A DNA stretch of 64,000 nucleotides, taken from contig JAAFJA010000003.1 in NCBI GenBank assembly GCA_013298765.1, positions 248,001 to 312,000 of the forward strand, in the 5' to 3' direction. Under the pieces are notes generated by a model. The model was not told the DNA's origin. It saw nothing but the letters and a program-made list of their open reading frames with translations, and made no database searches. Numbering within the stretch: position 1 is the first letter of the stretch; every line of letters starts with the position of its first letter. Below are positions 35,144-43,417 of this stretch, in pieces. Both the position numbers and the translations under genes were made by a program. The DNA comes from Betaproteobacteria bacterium. GTDB taxonomy: Bacteria; Pseudomonadota; Gammaproteobacteria; Burkholderiales; Casimicrobiaceae.

Positions 35144-35872
35144 CTATGCGCTGCTTTCGCCGCGATCAGGCGCAAATACGTAGCCACGGCCCCACACCGT
35201 TTGGATGTAGCGCGGCTTGACGGGATCGGGCTCAATCAGTTTGCGCAATCGCGAGACTTGCACATCCACTGCACGGTCAAACACGTCGTGCTCTTTGCCG
35301 CGGGCAAGCATCGACAAGCGTTCGCGCGAAAGCGGTTCGTGCGGGTGCGTGATGAATACGTTGAGCATCGCGAATTCGCTCGTCGTGAGCTCTTGCTCGA
35401 CACCATTTTTCGCGAGCGTCCGAAGCGCAAGGTTCACCTCGCAGGCGCCGATACTCACAATAGTATCCGTCGGAATCGGCGCGCCAGGCGCGCGCTCACT
35501 CGCCCGGCGTAACACCGCCTGAATGCGCGACACCAACTCGCGCGGGTTAAAGGGCTTCGGCAGGTAATCGTCGGCCCCGGAGTCAAGCCCTTCGATACGC
35601 TCGTCGTCATCGCCCTTTGCGGTGAGCATAATGATCGGCGTTCGGTCGCCCTGCCTGCGCAAACGTTTACACACCTCAATCCCAGGCTCGTGCGGCATCA
35701 TCCAATCAAGCACGATGAGGTGCGGCGGATCGCGCTCAGTTTTCTTCGTGAGTTCGCGCGCGTCAGCCAGCGAGGTAACGCGAAAGCCATTTTGCGCGAG
35801 AAATTGTTGTAGCAATTCGCGCAGTCGCTGGTCGTCATCGATTACTAATATGTGCTGCATCGCTTGAATCAT
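35144..35872 (-). CDS. ompR: OmpR-family response regulator
   Basis: 242 residues: receiver domain with acidic pocket IDDD, phosphoacceptor Asp56 in IVLDWMMP and Lys in LPKPFNP; then a winged-helix DNA-binding domain with LSMLARGKEHDVFDRAVDVQVSRLRKLIE and IQTVWGRGYVFA. The sequence around the linker (GRERAPGAP-like) and the partner kinase suggest OmpR rather than PhoB. The start at 35872 matches the OmpR N-terminus; ATG at 35860 is an alternative. It is divergent from the Spy-like gene, with an OmpR-type direct repeat between. Confidence 0.9.
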   Translation of the reverse strand: MIQAMQHILVIDDDQRLRELLQQFLAQNGFRVTSLADARELTKKTERDPPHLIVLDWMMPHEPGIEVCKRLRRQGDRTPIIMLTAKGDDDERIEGLDSGADDYLPKPFNPRELVSRIQAVLRRASERAPGAPIPTDTIVSIGACEVNLALRTLAKNGVEQELTTSEFAMLNVFITHPHEPLSRERLSMLARGKEHDVFDRAVDVQVSRLRKLIEPDPVKPRYIQTVWGRGYVFAPDRGESSA

Positions 35873-35921
35873 TTGGCTTCGCCACAACGATAGCAGACCA
35901 ACCGCGTACCGTTTCGACCCT

Positions 35922-35940
35922 GTTACAAGCGCTTACAACC
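35922..35940. promoter_or_regulatory. Direct-repeat operator candidate for an OmpR-family regulator
   Basis: TTACAA occurs twice with starts exactly 10 bases apart (35923 and 35933), the arrangement used by OmpR-family dimers bound head-to-tail. It is about 50 bases upstream of ompR and about 80 upstream of the Spy-like gene, so it may serve autoregulation, the Spy-like gene, or both. A weak TTTACG-N17-TAGATA promoter lies between it and the Spy-like gene. Confidence 0.45.
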
Positions 35941-36017
35941 CCAGCGCCCCCAACACGGAATTTACGCGTCAAATCTCGACTCATAGATACACCTTCATCA
36001 CATACCGGAGTTTCTCC

Positions 36018-36524
36018 ATGAAATCTCGCTTTAGTTCAAAATTCTCTAGCGCTGCACTCATCGCATCGCTCGCCCTGGGTTCCGCGTTTGCTGTTGCCCA
36101 ACCTGCAGGTCCTGGCATGCAGGGCGCGCGCATGGGCGCGCACGGTGGTCACGGCCACGCAGGCAAAGGCGAGGAGCATTTTGCAAAGCGCATGGAAGCG
36201 CTCAAAAGCAAACTGAACCTCAACGCAACGCAAGAGGCGCAATTCAGCGCCGCGCAAGCCGCCACGCGTAGTGCGATGGATGCTGGCAGAGACGCACGGA
36301 TGAAAGCCCGCGACACGGCGCGCGCCGAGCTGCAAAAAGCTGATCCTGATCTGGCAATGCTCTTGACTCAGCGCGAATCGCTACGCGACGCGAATGCAGC
36401 GCAGCGCAAAGCGGCGATTGCAGAATGGTCGAAGTTCTTAGGGTTACTCACTACGGAACAAAAAGCCGTAGTGAAGAGTCAACTCGTTAACCGTATGCAA
36501 CGCATGGGCGGCTCCGGATCGTAA
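36018..36524 (+). CDS. Spy/CpxP-family (LTXXQ) periplasmic protein
   Basis: 168 residues. A signal peptide ends near AVAQP (residue 29), followed by a Gly/His-rich segment (GAHGGHGHAGKGEEH) that may bind metal, then the helical Spy-like domain with LNLNATQEAQFSAAQAA and LLTTEQKAVVKSQL, two LTxxQ-like motifs. Spy proteins are ATP-independent periplasmic chaperones induced by envelope stress. Position opposite the OmpR/EnvZ-like pair suggests it is a target of that system. CGGAG precedes the ATG. Confidence 0.87.
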   Translation: MKSRFSSKFSSAALIASLALGSAFAVAQPAGPGMQGARMGAHGGHGHAGKGEEHFAKRMEALKSKLNLNATQEAQFSAAQAATRSAMDAGRDARMKARDTARAELQKADPDLAMLLTQRESLRDANAAQRKAAIAEWSKFLGLLTTEQKAVVKSQLVNRMQRMGGSGS

Positions 36525-36623
36525 GAAACGGTCTCGCGCGTGTGAGGCGTTGCGGTCAATGGGAAGGAATGCTGAGCGAAAGGCATTTCTTTCTAGGTCA
36601 CTGACGAATGTTCATGTTCCCTT

Positions 36624-36651
36624 AAGCCCGCCCATGCGGGCTTCTTTTATT
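36624..36651 (+). terminator. Rho-independent terminator downstream of the Spy-like gene
   Basis: A stem AGCCCGC with GCGGGCT around CCAT (36625-36642) is followed by TCTTTTATT. It lies 100 bases after the Spy-like stop. The bases between contain no recognisable gene. Confidence 0.8.
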
Positions 36652-36853
36652 GCGGCTTTCGCTTCGACACCTAAATGCCGCGAAAACCACGCATTGCAGT
36701 AGACGAAGCCGCGTCCCAGCATCGCGACCGCAACCGCAAACATTGTGCGCCGCAGCATTGCTGCAACGTTTCATTTCGCCTAGGTTGGTAGGCAAAATAG
36801 CGATCAGCCTGCTCTCATTTCTCTGAACTTTACGCAGGATTTCGTCAGATCAC

Positions 36854-36882
36854 TTGACATGACAATGGAATATTCGTAAAGT
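36854..36882 (+). promoter_or_regulatory. Sigma-70 promoter of a candidate small RNA
   Basis: A perfect -35 box TTGACA (36854-36859) is followed after exactly 17 bases by TAAAGT (36877-36882). Transcription would start near 36889, with no open reading frame but a strong terminator about 120 bases on. Confidence 0.6.
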
Positions 36883-36888
36883 TGATCC

Positions 36889-37007
36889 TGCACGCAGATT
36901 GAGTATTTGATGCCGATCTGCTTGTACCCTTAACGCCACCCCTCGATACACCTCCGGTCTTATCAGGCGTTTTGGGACTAGCCCGCCGTCTTCGGCGGGT
37001 TTTTTTT
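36889..37007 (+). ncRNA. Candidate small RNA, about 119 nt, unknown family
   Basis: Bounded by the promoter at 36854-36882 and a strong terminator at 36982-37007. The transcript has no convincing coding frame or ribosome-binding site. It contains C-rich single-stranded candidates (CCACCCCTC near 36941-36949 and ACCTCC near 36952-36957) that are complementary to ribosome-binding sequences, a common feature of base-pairing regulators. It does not look like 6S, 4.5S, tmRNA or RNase P RNA. It is flanked by the Spy-like gene and convergent bepA. Confidence 0.5.
36982..37007 (+). terminator. Strong Rho-independent terminator of the candidate small RNA
   Basis: A 6-bp all-GC stem (CCCGCC at 36982-36987 with GGCGGG at 36994-36999) with a six-base loop is followed by eight T residues. 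It is too far (over 450 bases) from the Spy-like gene, which has its own terminator, so it implies a separate transcript. Confidence 0.92.
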
Positions 37008-37035
37008 GCCCCAAAGAAGTAAAAGCAAAATTACG

Positions 37036-37131
37036 CAGGGCCTTATTAAACTGGGGCTAGATGACGATATAAAATTGAGTCGCGTAAACGAATAAACGGG
37101 CTTTAGCCCTTATTCAAAAGAGGTTAGCAAG
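37036..37131. repeat. Paired-palindrome element, copy G
   Basis: Arm 1 (about 37036-37060) reads GCAGGGCC ... AAACTGGGGCTAG. Arm 2 (about 37097-37131) reads GGGCTTTAGCCC ... AGAGGTTAGCAAGCT and abuts the stop codon of the bepA-like gene. Centres are about 66 bp apart. It lies between the small RNA terminator and the convergent protease gene. Confidence 0.75.
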
Positions 37132-38601
37132 CTAACGCCGATCAGAATTGAGCTGCGCAAGTTCGCGCTTTACTTCGCGCGCCCGAGCCTCAACAAAGCT
37201 TGCTTGGTAGTAATCACCATCGTTTGCCTTGGATGCAAGGTCGAACTGATCGATCGCCGCCCGTAACGCACCCTGCAGGTAGTACTGCTCACCTAGGTTT
37301 TTGTGTTGCTTTTGCTTCAGCCCCAAATCGGCGCTCGCCCGCGCTGCAAGCGCATAGAGCTGCGGATCGGTAGGAAACTTCGACAGAGTGGATTCGAGCA
37401 ACGAAAGCGCGCGCTTCGGGTTCTTCGCGCGAATTAGCGCTTCCGGTAAATCGTACGCCAGCTGCATGTGGTTGGGATAGCGTTGGAATGCGCGCTCCAG
37501 CTGCGCCACCGCCCCTGAGACGTCGTCACTTTGCAAGTAGAGCTGACCGAGCAGCGCTTCCACCATTGGGTGATCGACGCCCTTCGCGCGAATCGTTGCG
37601 ATTTCACGTTTGGCGCGCTCGAAATCTCGCGTGCGCAACAGCGACGCCGCGAGCCCATAGCGCGCCACCGCTTCACTCGTGAATTTCCGATCAATAAGAA
37701 CGGCCTCAAAATGTTTGACCGCATCGGCGCTGTCGCCCACGTAGCTGCGCAGCAGCGCGCGAACGTAGTGATAGTCCTCACTCTCGCGCGCGAGCCGAGG
37801 TGCAACATTCGAGGCCAGCGCTTTGGCTTCACCCACGCGATCAATCGTCAGCGGATGGGTGCGCAGATAGCCAGGCACACTGCCGGAATCATTCAGCGTG
37901 GTGGTTCGCTGTAGCCGCTCCATGAAGCTACCCATCGCTCCACCGTCAAATCCCGCACGCATGAGGTATTGAAACCCAATGCGATCAGCTTCGCGTTCGT
38001 TATCGCGGGAAAAATTCAAGTAGCTCTGCACTTGCGCGGCTTGAGAGCCCAAAATCGCGCCCTGTACCGCATCCCCGTTTCCTGATCGCGCGGCAAGGAT
38101 CGCGGCCGCCAGCCCCGCAATCGACATCCAAGAATTTTTGCGCTGATCGTCAAGCTGGCGGGCATAGTGTTTCTGTGTGACGTGCGCAATTTCGTGCGCT
38201 AAAACGGCCGCTAGCTCGCTCTCGGTTTGGGTCAGCAACACCAAACCCATATTGACGCCGATGTAGCCGCCTGGCATCGCAAAGGCGTTTACCGTGTTGT
38301 CGCCCACCGCAAAAAACTCGAACGATTGCCGAAGCTCGGGGTTCGCTTTCAAAATTCGGCGTCCGAGCTCATTTAAGTATGCGTTGACTTCAGGATCATT
38401 GAGTACAGCACCGACCGCGCGTAACTCGCGCATCGCCTCAGATCCAAGCCGCTTTTCTTGCGCGCTCGTAACCAATGCGCCAGAGCTGTCGCCCAACTCC
38501 GGTAGGCGTGTTTGCGCAGACAGCTGAAACGAAGGGCCTGCGACGAGGCAAATCATTGCCAGCGCGCCACCGCGGCGGAGAAAACCGATGGAAGGATTCA
38601 T
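37132..38601 (-). CDS. bepA: M48-family metalloprotease with TPR repeats, BepA-like
   Basis: 489 residues from the ATG at 38601. A signal peptide (residues 1-30, ending QLSAQ) leads into an M48 protease domain: [19 protein letters not shown], zinc motif [12 protein letters not shown], and [20 protein letters not shown] with the third ligand. From about residue 250 TPR repeats continue to the end. BepA is a periplasmic protease and chaperone for outer-membrane proteins, notably LptD. ATG at 38619 is an alternative start; longer forms run into moaC's leader. It is divergent from moaC. Confidence 0.92.
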   Translation of the reverse strand: MNPSIGFLRRGGALAMICLVAGPSFQLSAQTRLPELGDSSGALVTSAQEKRLGSEAMRELRAVGAVLNDPEVNAYLNELGRRILKANPELRQSFEFFAVGDNTVNAFAMPGGYIGVNMGLVLLTQTESELAAVLAHEIAHVTQKHYARQLDDQRKNSWMSIAGLAAAILAARSGNGDAVQGAILGSQAAQVQSYLNFSRDNEREADRIGFQYLMRAGFDGGAMGSFMERLQRTTTLNDSGSVPGYLRTHPLTIDRVGEAKALASNVAPRLARESEDYHYVRALLRSYVGDSADAVKHFEAVLIDRKFTSEAVARYGLAASLLRTRDFERAKREIATIRAKGVDHPMVEALLGQLYLQSDDVSGAVAQLERAFQRYPNHMQLAYDLPEALIRAKNPKRALSLLESTLSKFPTDPQLYALAARASADLGLKQKQHKNLGEQYYLQGALRAAIDQFDLASKANDGDYYQASFVEARAREVKRELAQLNSDRR

Positions 38602-38649
38602 ATTGCTAAGATAGCCCATTTCCCGAATCGGTTCCTGCTTAATCCCACC

Positions 38650-39162
38650 ATGAGCGATGCCCCTCAGCTTTCGTCCCTGACTCATTTTGATGAAAGCGGG
38701 CAGGCGCACATGGTCGATGTCGGCGCCAAACTCGAAACACACCGCGTGGCGCGTGCCCGTGGCAGCATTTTCATGAAGCCCGAGACACGCGCGCTCATCG
38801 AAGCTGGAACGCACAAAAAAGGCGATGTACTCGGCATTGCCCGAATCGCGGCAATTCAGGGCGCAAAGCGCTCTGCCGAATTAATTCCCCTGGCCCACCC
38901 CATTCCGCTAACGAAAGTTACCGTTGAGTTCTCGATTGATGCGCATGAAAACGCAGTTCACATCGCGGTAACGGCGGAAACGGTTGGCCGCACAGGCGTC
39001 GAAATGGAGGCCCTAACCGCTGCGAGTGTTGGCTTACTCACCATTTACGACATGTGCAAAGCGGTAGATCGCGGCATGTGTGTGCGTGAAGTTCGTTTGC
39101 TTGAAAAGAGTGGCGGAAAATCGGGTCATTGGGTTGCAAGCGCCCGCGCAACCGACGATTGA
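38650..39162 (+). CDS. moaC: Cyclic pyranopterin monophosphate synthase
   Basis: 170 residues, the normal length. The conserved blocks are present: [77 protein letters not shown] and [10 protein letters not shown]. The enzyme completes the first step of molybdenum cofactor synthesis together with MoaA. The start at 38650 gives the standard N-terminus. No other moa or moe genes are in the window, but isolated moaC near comEC or bepA is not rare in betaproteobacteria. Confidence 0.97.
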   Translation: MSDAPQLSSLTHFDESGQAHMVDVGAKLETHRVARARGSIFMKPETRALIEAGTHKKGDVLGIARIAAIQGAKRSAELIPLAHPIPLTKVTVEFSIDAHENAVHIAVTAETVGRTGVEMEALTAASVGLLTIYDMCKAVDRGMCVREVRLLEKSGGKSGHWVASARATDD

Positions 39163-39232
39163 GCGTTAGCGTTGACACTCGTCTCGGCGTGCACAGAGCA
39201 CTTATTAAAGTACGGGCGATGACTTACAAGCC

Positions 39233-41701
39233 TTGCCAGCGAAACAAAAGCCGCACCCGCGCGTGCTGAAAGAGATCGGCAATCTATTGCTCCGCTGGCG
39301 CACCGAGTGCGCTCTGATCGCGTTTGTAATAGCCACAGCGATGGCACAACTGCTGCCAACCCTGCCCGCGCGCGGCGTTAGTTTCACTGTCCTCGCACTC
39401 AGCGCTGCTGCGCTGCTGGCAATAAGGCTTTTGCCGATAAGGCGCCCCCTATACGGTTTGGTACTTGCCGCGCTTTCAATCGCTACTCTGGCTGCGAGTT
39501 TGACATGGCTTCGCGCTGACTTCAGGCTCGCAGACGAGCTGCCGCGAGATTGGGAAGGGCGCGACATTGAAATCATTGGCGTGGTCGATGAGATGCCGCA
39601 ACGAACTGAGCGCAGTGTTCGTTTTGCGTTTCGAGTGGAGCAGGTGCTCACCGAAAACGCACGGGTGCCCTCGCGAATCGCAATCGGTTGGTATAGGCCA
39701 AGCATTAAGGAGCTTGCCGGAGAAGCGCTGCCTGAGATCCGCGCCGGGGAGCGTTGGCGATGGACTGTCCGACTCAAACGGCCGCACGGCTACGTAAATC
39801 CTGCCGGGTTTGATCTTGAGGCCTGGCTCTTAGAGCGAAATATTCGAGCGCAAGGAAACATTCAAGCGGATTCGTTGGCAAAACGCCTCGATGAAAACGC
39901 CGGACGCTTCACGGATTACGTTGAGCGAGCTCGCCAGACCCTACGCGCGCGGATGCAGGAAGCGCTCAAAGACCAACGCTTTGCAGGCGTGCTCATCGCC
40001 TTGGCGATCGGCGATCAACAGGCAATTTCCGACGCCGACTGGGCGTTGTTTAACGCGACCGGTGTATCGCATTTGCTTTCAATCAGCGGCGCGCACGTAA
40101 CACTTTTTGCCTCATGGATCGCGCTCGCAGTGTTCTTCGTCTGGCGCCGATCACCCATGCTGATTCGCGTCATTCCTGCCCAAAAGGCCGCCGCGCTCGC
40201 CGCCGCCCTCGTGGCATGCGCTTACGCCATGCTCACCGGATTCGCAGTCCCCGCACAGCGCACGTGCTACATGCTGCTCGTGGCCGCACTTGCGTTGTGG
40301 CTCAATCGACAGGTATCGCCTTGGCTCATTCTGTTGTGGGCGGCGACGGCCGTCCTTCTGATTGACCCCTGGGCAGGGCTTGCGGTGGGATTTTGGTTCT
40401 CGTTCGTCGCGGTGTTTTTGCTGCTCTACGTGACTCAATTTCGTGTGATGCCCGAAAGTGCTACCCGCATTGTTTTGAAGACACAGGCAGCGGTCACGCT
40501 GGGTCTAGCGCCAATATCGCTTGCCTTTTTTCAGCAGGTTTCACTGATTGGTCCGATCGCCAACGCGGTGGCGATTCCTCTCATCACGCTGCTGGTGGTT
40601 CCGCTCACCCTGCTCTGGCTCATCTTGCCGCTTGATCCGCTTCTTTATCTAGCTCATTGGCTGATAGATTTGCTAGCTACAGGACTACAGGGCGCGATAA
40701 CACTTTGGCCGGCACTGTGGTCGCAGCATGCCCCGCCGTACTGGGCGGTGCTACTTGCCCTCGCTGGCGTTGCGTGGCTATTGGCACCTAAACTCACACC
40801 GCATCGCTGGCTCGGGGCGCTTTGGTGCGCTCCGTTGTTCACCGTGTCGCCTATATCCCCGGCTCGAGGCGAATTTCGTGTCACAGTGCTCGACGTTGGG
40901 CAGGGTACGGCAGTGGTTGTTCGTACTCACTTGCATACACTGGTTTATGACGCAGGGCCGCGCTGGACCGACGATAGCGACGCAGGCTCGCGAGTCGTCG
41001 CGCCCTATTTGCGCGCAAGCGGATCGAAGCAAATCGACGGGCTCGTCATCAGCCATCTTGATCTTGACCACAGCGGCGGCGCAAACTCGCTACTTCGCGG
41101 CATGCCCGTGGCTTGGATGCTCACCTCGGTATTCAACGACGCTGAAATCGTGCAAACAGCGAAACAGAAAAATGTCGCTGCCATCGGCTGTCACGCGCGC
41201 CAGACTTGGTCGTGGGATGGCGTCGACTTCGAAGTGCTTCATCCACCCCTCGAAAACTACGAGAACGCGCGGTTGAAGACAAACGATCGCTCATGTGTAA
41301 TCAAAATATCGAGCAACAGCGCAAGCTTTTTGCTGACGGGCGACATCGAATCCTTGAGCGAAGCGGCGCTCGTGCGCGATGCGGCCAAGACGCTTGCCGC
41401 AGATGCCCTGCTCATCCCGCATCACGGAAGCACAACCTCGTCGACTGCCGCATTTCTAGACGCCGTTTCTCCAAAACAGGCCTTCATCAACGCCGGATAT
41501 CGCAACCGTTTCGGTCATCCGCGCGACATAGTGCTCGCTCGATATGCGGCTCGCAATATCGCCGTTCATCGAACTGACTGGCACGGCGCGATCACGGTTG
41601 AATCGCAGGATCAATTCCAGAACGTGCGACGCGAAAGAAACGAACGCCGTCGCTATTGGATTGATCGGGCTGATCCGGACGACACCCGAGCGCTTGAATG
41701 A
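39233..41701 (+). CDS. comEC: DNA internalization-related competence protein ComEC/Rec2
   Basis: 822 residues, full length for the family. Order: N-terminal DUF4131 domain with membrane helices (about 25-210), the Competence domain with about eight helices (about 235-500, including SHLLSISGAHVTLFA), and a C-terminal metallo-beta-lactamase domain (about 545-790) with VLDVGQGTAVVV, SHLDLDHSGG and LIPHHGSTTSST. It forms the inner-membrane channel for single-stranded DNA uptake. The start is TTG at 39233; no in-frame ATG is near. Its last 49 bases overlap the convergent membrane-protein gene. Confidence 0.93.
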   Translation: MPAKQKPHPRVLKEIGNLLLRWRTECALIAFVIATAMAQLLPTLPARGVSFTVLALSAAALLAIRLLPIRRPLYGLVLAALSIATLAASLTWLRADFRLADELPRDWEGRDIEIIGVVDEMPQRTERSVRFAFRVEQVLTENARVPSRIAIGWYRPSIKELAGEALPEIRAGERWRWTVRLKRPHGYVNPAGFDLEAWLLERNIRAQGNIQADSLAKRLDENAGRFTDYVERARQTLRARMQEALKDQRFAGVLIALAIGDQQAISDADWALFNATGVSHLLSISGAHVTLFASWIALAVFFVWRRSPMLIRVIPAQKAAALAAALVACAYAMLTGFAVPAQRTCYMLLVAALALWLNRQVSPWLILLWAATAVLLIDPWAGLAVGFWFSFVAVFLLLYVTQFRVMPESATRIVLKTQAAVTLGLAPISLAFFQQVSLIGPIANAVAIPLITLLVVPLTLLWLILPLDPLLYLAHWLIDLLATGLQGAITLWPALWSQHAPPYWAVLLALAGVAWLLAPKLTPHRWLGALWCAPLFTVSPISPARGEFRVTVLDVGQGTAVVVRTHLHTLVYDAGPRWTDDSDAGSRVVAPYLRASGSKQIDGLVISHLDLDHSGGANSLLRGMPVAWMLTSVFNDAEIVQTAKQKNVAAIGCHARQTWSWDGVDFEVLHPPLENYENARLKTNDRSCVIKISSNSASFLLTGDIESLSEAALVRDAAKTLAADALLIPHHGSTTSSTAAFLDAVSPKQAFINAGYRNRFGHPRDIVLARYAARNIAVHRTDWHGAITVESQDQFQNVRRERNERRRYWIDRADPDDTRALE

Positions 41702-42183
41702 TTGCGGCTGAGTCGAAAAATAGCGACTGCCCGCCCGAAGAAAACCCCTGTGAGTGTGCCCATAATGATGGCGCTACCTACTTGCCAAACAATCGACGTC
41801 GCTTTCGTTGGATCAATCGCGAACATGACTTGAGTCACGTAGTTAATCAAGAAAATCGTGATCATGAAAAACAAGGGCATCGCGCTGCCGGGAATGTGAA
41901 TCAGCCCTGATTGCGCCTCGTAGCGGATGTTGCCACCACGGGGCCGTGCGGCCGCAATGAACGCAGACACAAGCGCAGCCACAGTCCACGCCACAAAAGC
42001 TGCACCATGTCGCCCCGAAGATAAAACACCAATCGCTAAGAAAACGACCGGTGCAACAAACACCACCCATGGCTTGATTGATCGCGCCCGCAGCTGTCTC
42101 AAGCCTACGCTGACGAGCGCGGCGAGGATTGCCCATACCCAGACTGGGGTTCCGCGAAGCACATTCACGAGGAAAATCAACAT
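41653..42183 (-). CDS. Membrane protein of unknown function (DUF6622-like)
   Basis: 176 residues with five or six predicted membrane helices (about 2-24, 37-57, 60-80, 100-120, 127-150). A short soluble loop, GGNIRYEAQSGLIHIPGSAMPL, lies in the middle and is the most conserved-looking part. I recognise the family only as an uncharacterised integral membrane group. A site AAAGGAAACG precedes the ATG. The 3' end overlaps the end of comEC on the opposite strand by 49 bases, so the last 16 residues are dictated by comEC sequence. Confidence 0.8.
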   Translation of the reverse strand: MLIFLVNVLRGTPVWVWAILAALVSVGLRQLRARSIKPWVVFVAPVVFLAIGVLSSGRHGAAFVAWTVAALVSAFIAAARPRGGNIRYEAQSGLIHIPGSAMPLFFMITIFLINYVTQVMFAIDPTKATSIVWQVGSAIIMGTLTGVFFGRAVAIFRLSRNHSSARVSSGSARSIQ

Positions 42184-42402
42184 TTCGTTTCCTTTACGGC
42201 GACTTGATGAAGTGAATTGTGTGCAAACCGCGTGTCAATCGCAACGCGCTTGCGACTGCGAGCAAAAATCATTCGCGAATCGACCGGAGCGTTCGCGAAA
42301 CAGGGCGAGTCGGCGCGAAAGGCTTGGCACGAGACTCAAAACCCCAGGTCATCCTTCAACACCCTCTTGGTGATGCTTACAGCCGCGTATCGTTCGAAAG
42401 GC

Positions 42403-43356
42403 TCAGCGCAAGCGACCGATTCGTACTGCTGTTTGCCCCACTTTAGGATGAGGTACAGGCATCACCATCACCGCGTCAGCATGGGCTGTTCTCACCTCAC
42501 GCGCGCCATCGGTCGCGAGCAGCGTGCCCGCCTCGGCGATCACTTCGAGTCCACGCAGTGGGCGCACCCAGCTGAATTGCTCGCTCTTGAGCGTTACCAC
42601 CTCTGAAATCTCCACCACACGCTGTGCCGGTAGGGGTTCGTGATCGATCAAACTGTCCAGCCACGCTCGATCAAATGTTTCGAAGTGCCGCAGGAACCGC
42701 CACATGACATTGCAGGCAACATGGCCCACATTACGCTCCCAATGCTGGCCACATTCAACAAGTAACGCGCTCTTTGGCGAGTGTGGTTCGGCGAACGCAG
42801 CATAGTCGCGAAGCCGCTTGCCCGCAGCGTGCCCAGAATCAACGAGGATGTGCGCGGGCGTGCCGATCGCTCGCGCGAGCGCAAGCCCCTTTTCGGTATC
42901 GCCGGCAAGCGCAATCGGCGGGGCAGGTTCGAGCATCGAATGCAGATCAAGCAAGTGATCGACGCTGTCGTAAAGAGAGCGTAATTCGCGAGCACGAGTT
43001 AGCTCGCGCGAATGTCGATCACCGTTGAGCGTTGATTCATTCCAGAGTCGATTGAAATCCTCTTCGACGCAGCGCGAATCGAATGGTCTTTTCGGATCAA
43101 ACGATTCGTAGGCTGCAACATTCGCGAACACGGCGGTGAGTTTGCCGCGGGCGAGTTTTGCGCCATTTTCGAACGCGTTTAGTAATTCGTTCACCGCGAT
43201 TGCACCGCAAACTTCATTGCCATGCACCAGCGCATTCACGCACACATGCGGACCGTCGATGCCGCTATCGAAGCTCCATACATAGGGTATGCCGGTGTTT
43301 CCTGAGGCCCAGCGCTTGAGGTTTGGGAAGGTAACTTCGAGAACAGGTTCAGTCAT
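42403..43356 (-). CDS. Succinylglutamate desuccinylase/aspartoacylase family protein
   Basis: 317 residues of the M14-like AstE/AspA zinc hydrolase group. The start at 43356 precedes MTEPVLEVTFPNL; upstream residues are the reverse of the aldehyde dehydrogenase gene. Zinc ligands are seen as His and Glu in NALVHGNEVCGA and His in LLDLHSMLE; LLVECGQHWE contains the likely catalytic Glu region. The family removes acyl groups from amino acids (N-succinylglutamate, N-acetylaspartate). It is divergent from the aldehyde dehydrogenase gene across 61 bases. The substrate is not assignable. Confidence 0.88.
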   Translation of the reverse strand: MTEPVLEVTFPNLKRWASGNTGIPYVWSFDSGIDGPHVCVNALVHGNEVCGAIAVNELLNAFENGAKLARGKLTAVFANVAAYESFDPKRPFDSRCVEEDFNRLWNESTLNGDRHSRELTRARELRSLYDSVDHLLDLHSMLEPAPPIALAGDTEKGLALARAIGTPAHILVDSGHAAGKRLRDYAAFAEPHSPKSALLVECGQHWERNVGHVACNVMWRFLRHFETFDRAWLDSLIDHEPLPAQRVVEISEVVTLKSEQFSWVRPLRGLEVIAEAGTLLATDGAREVRTAHADAVMVMPVPHPKVGQTAVRIGRLR

Positions 43357-43417
43357 AAAACTCGGGCTGCAGCTTCGGGCGGTTAAACGGTTATTCTTCC
43401 ACGCGGAGGCTCTCGCA

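Noticed and set aside
39205-39787. Minus-strand frames at the comEC start
   Set aside because: Low-complexity Ser/Arg-rich translation, overlapping a clear ComEC N-terminus.
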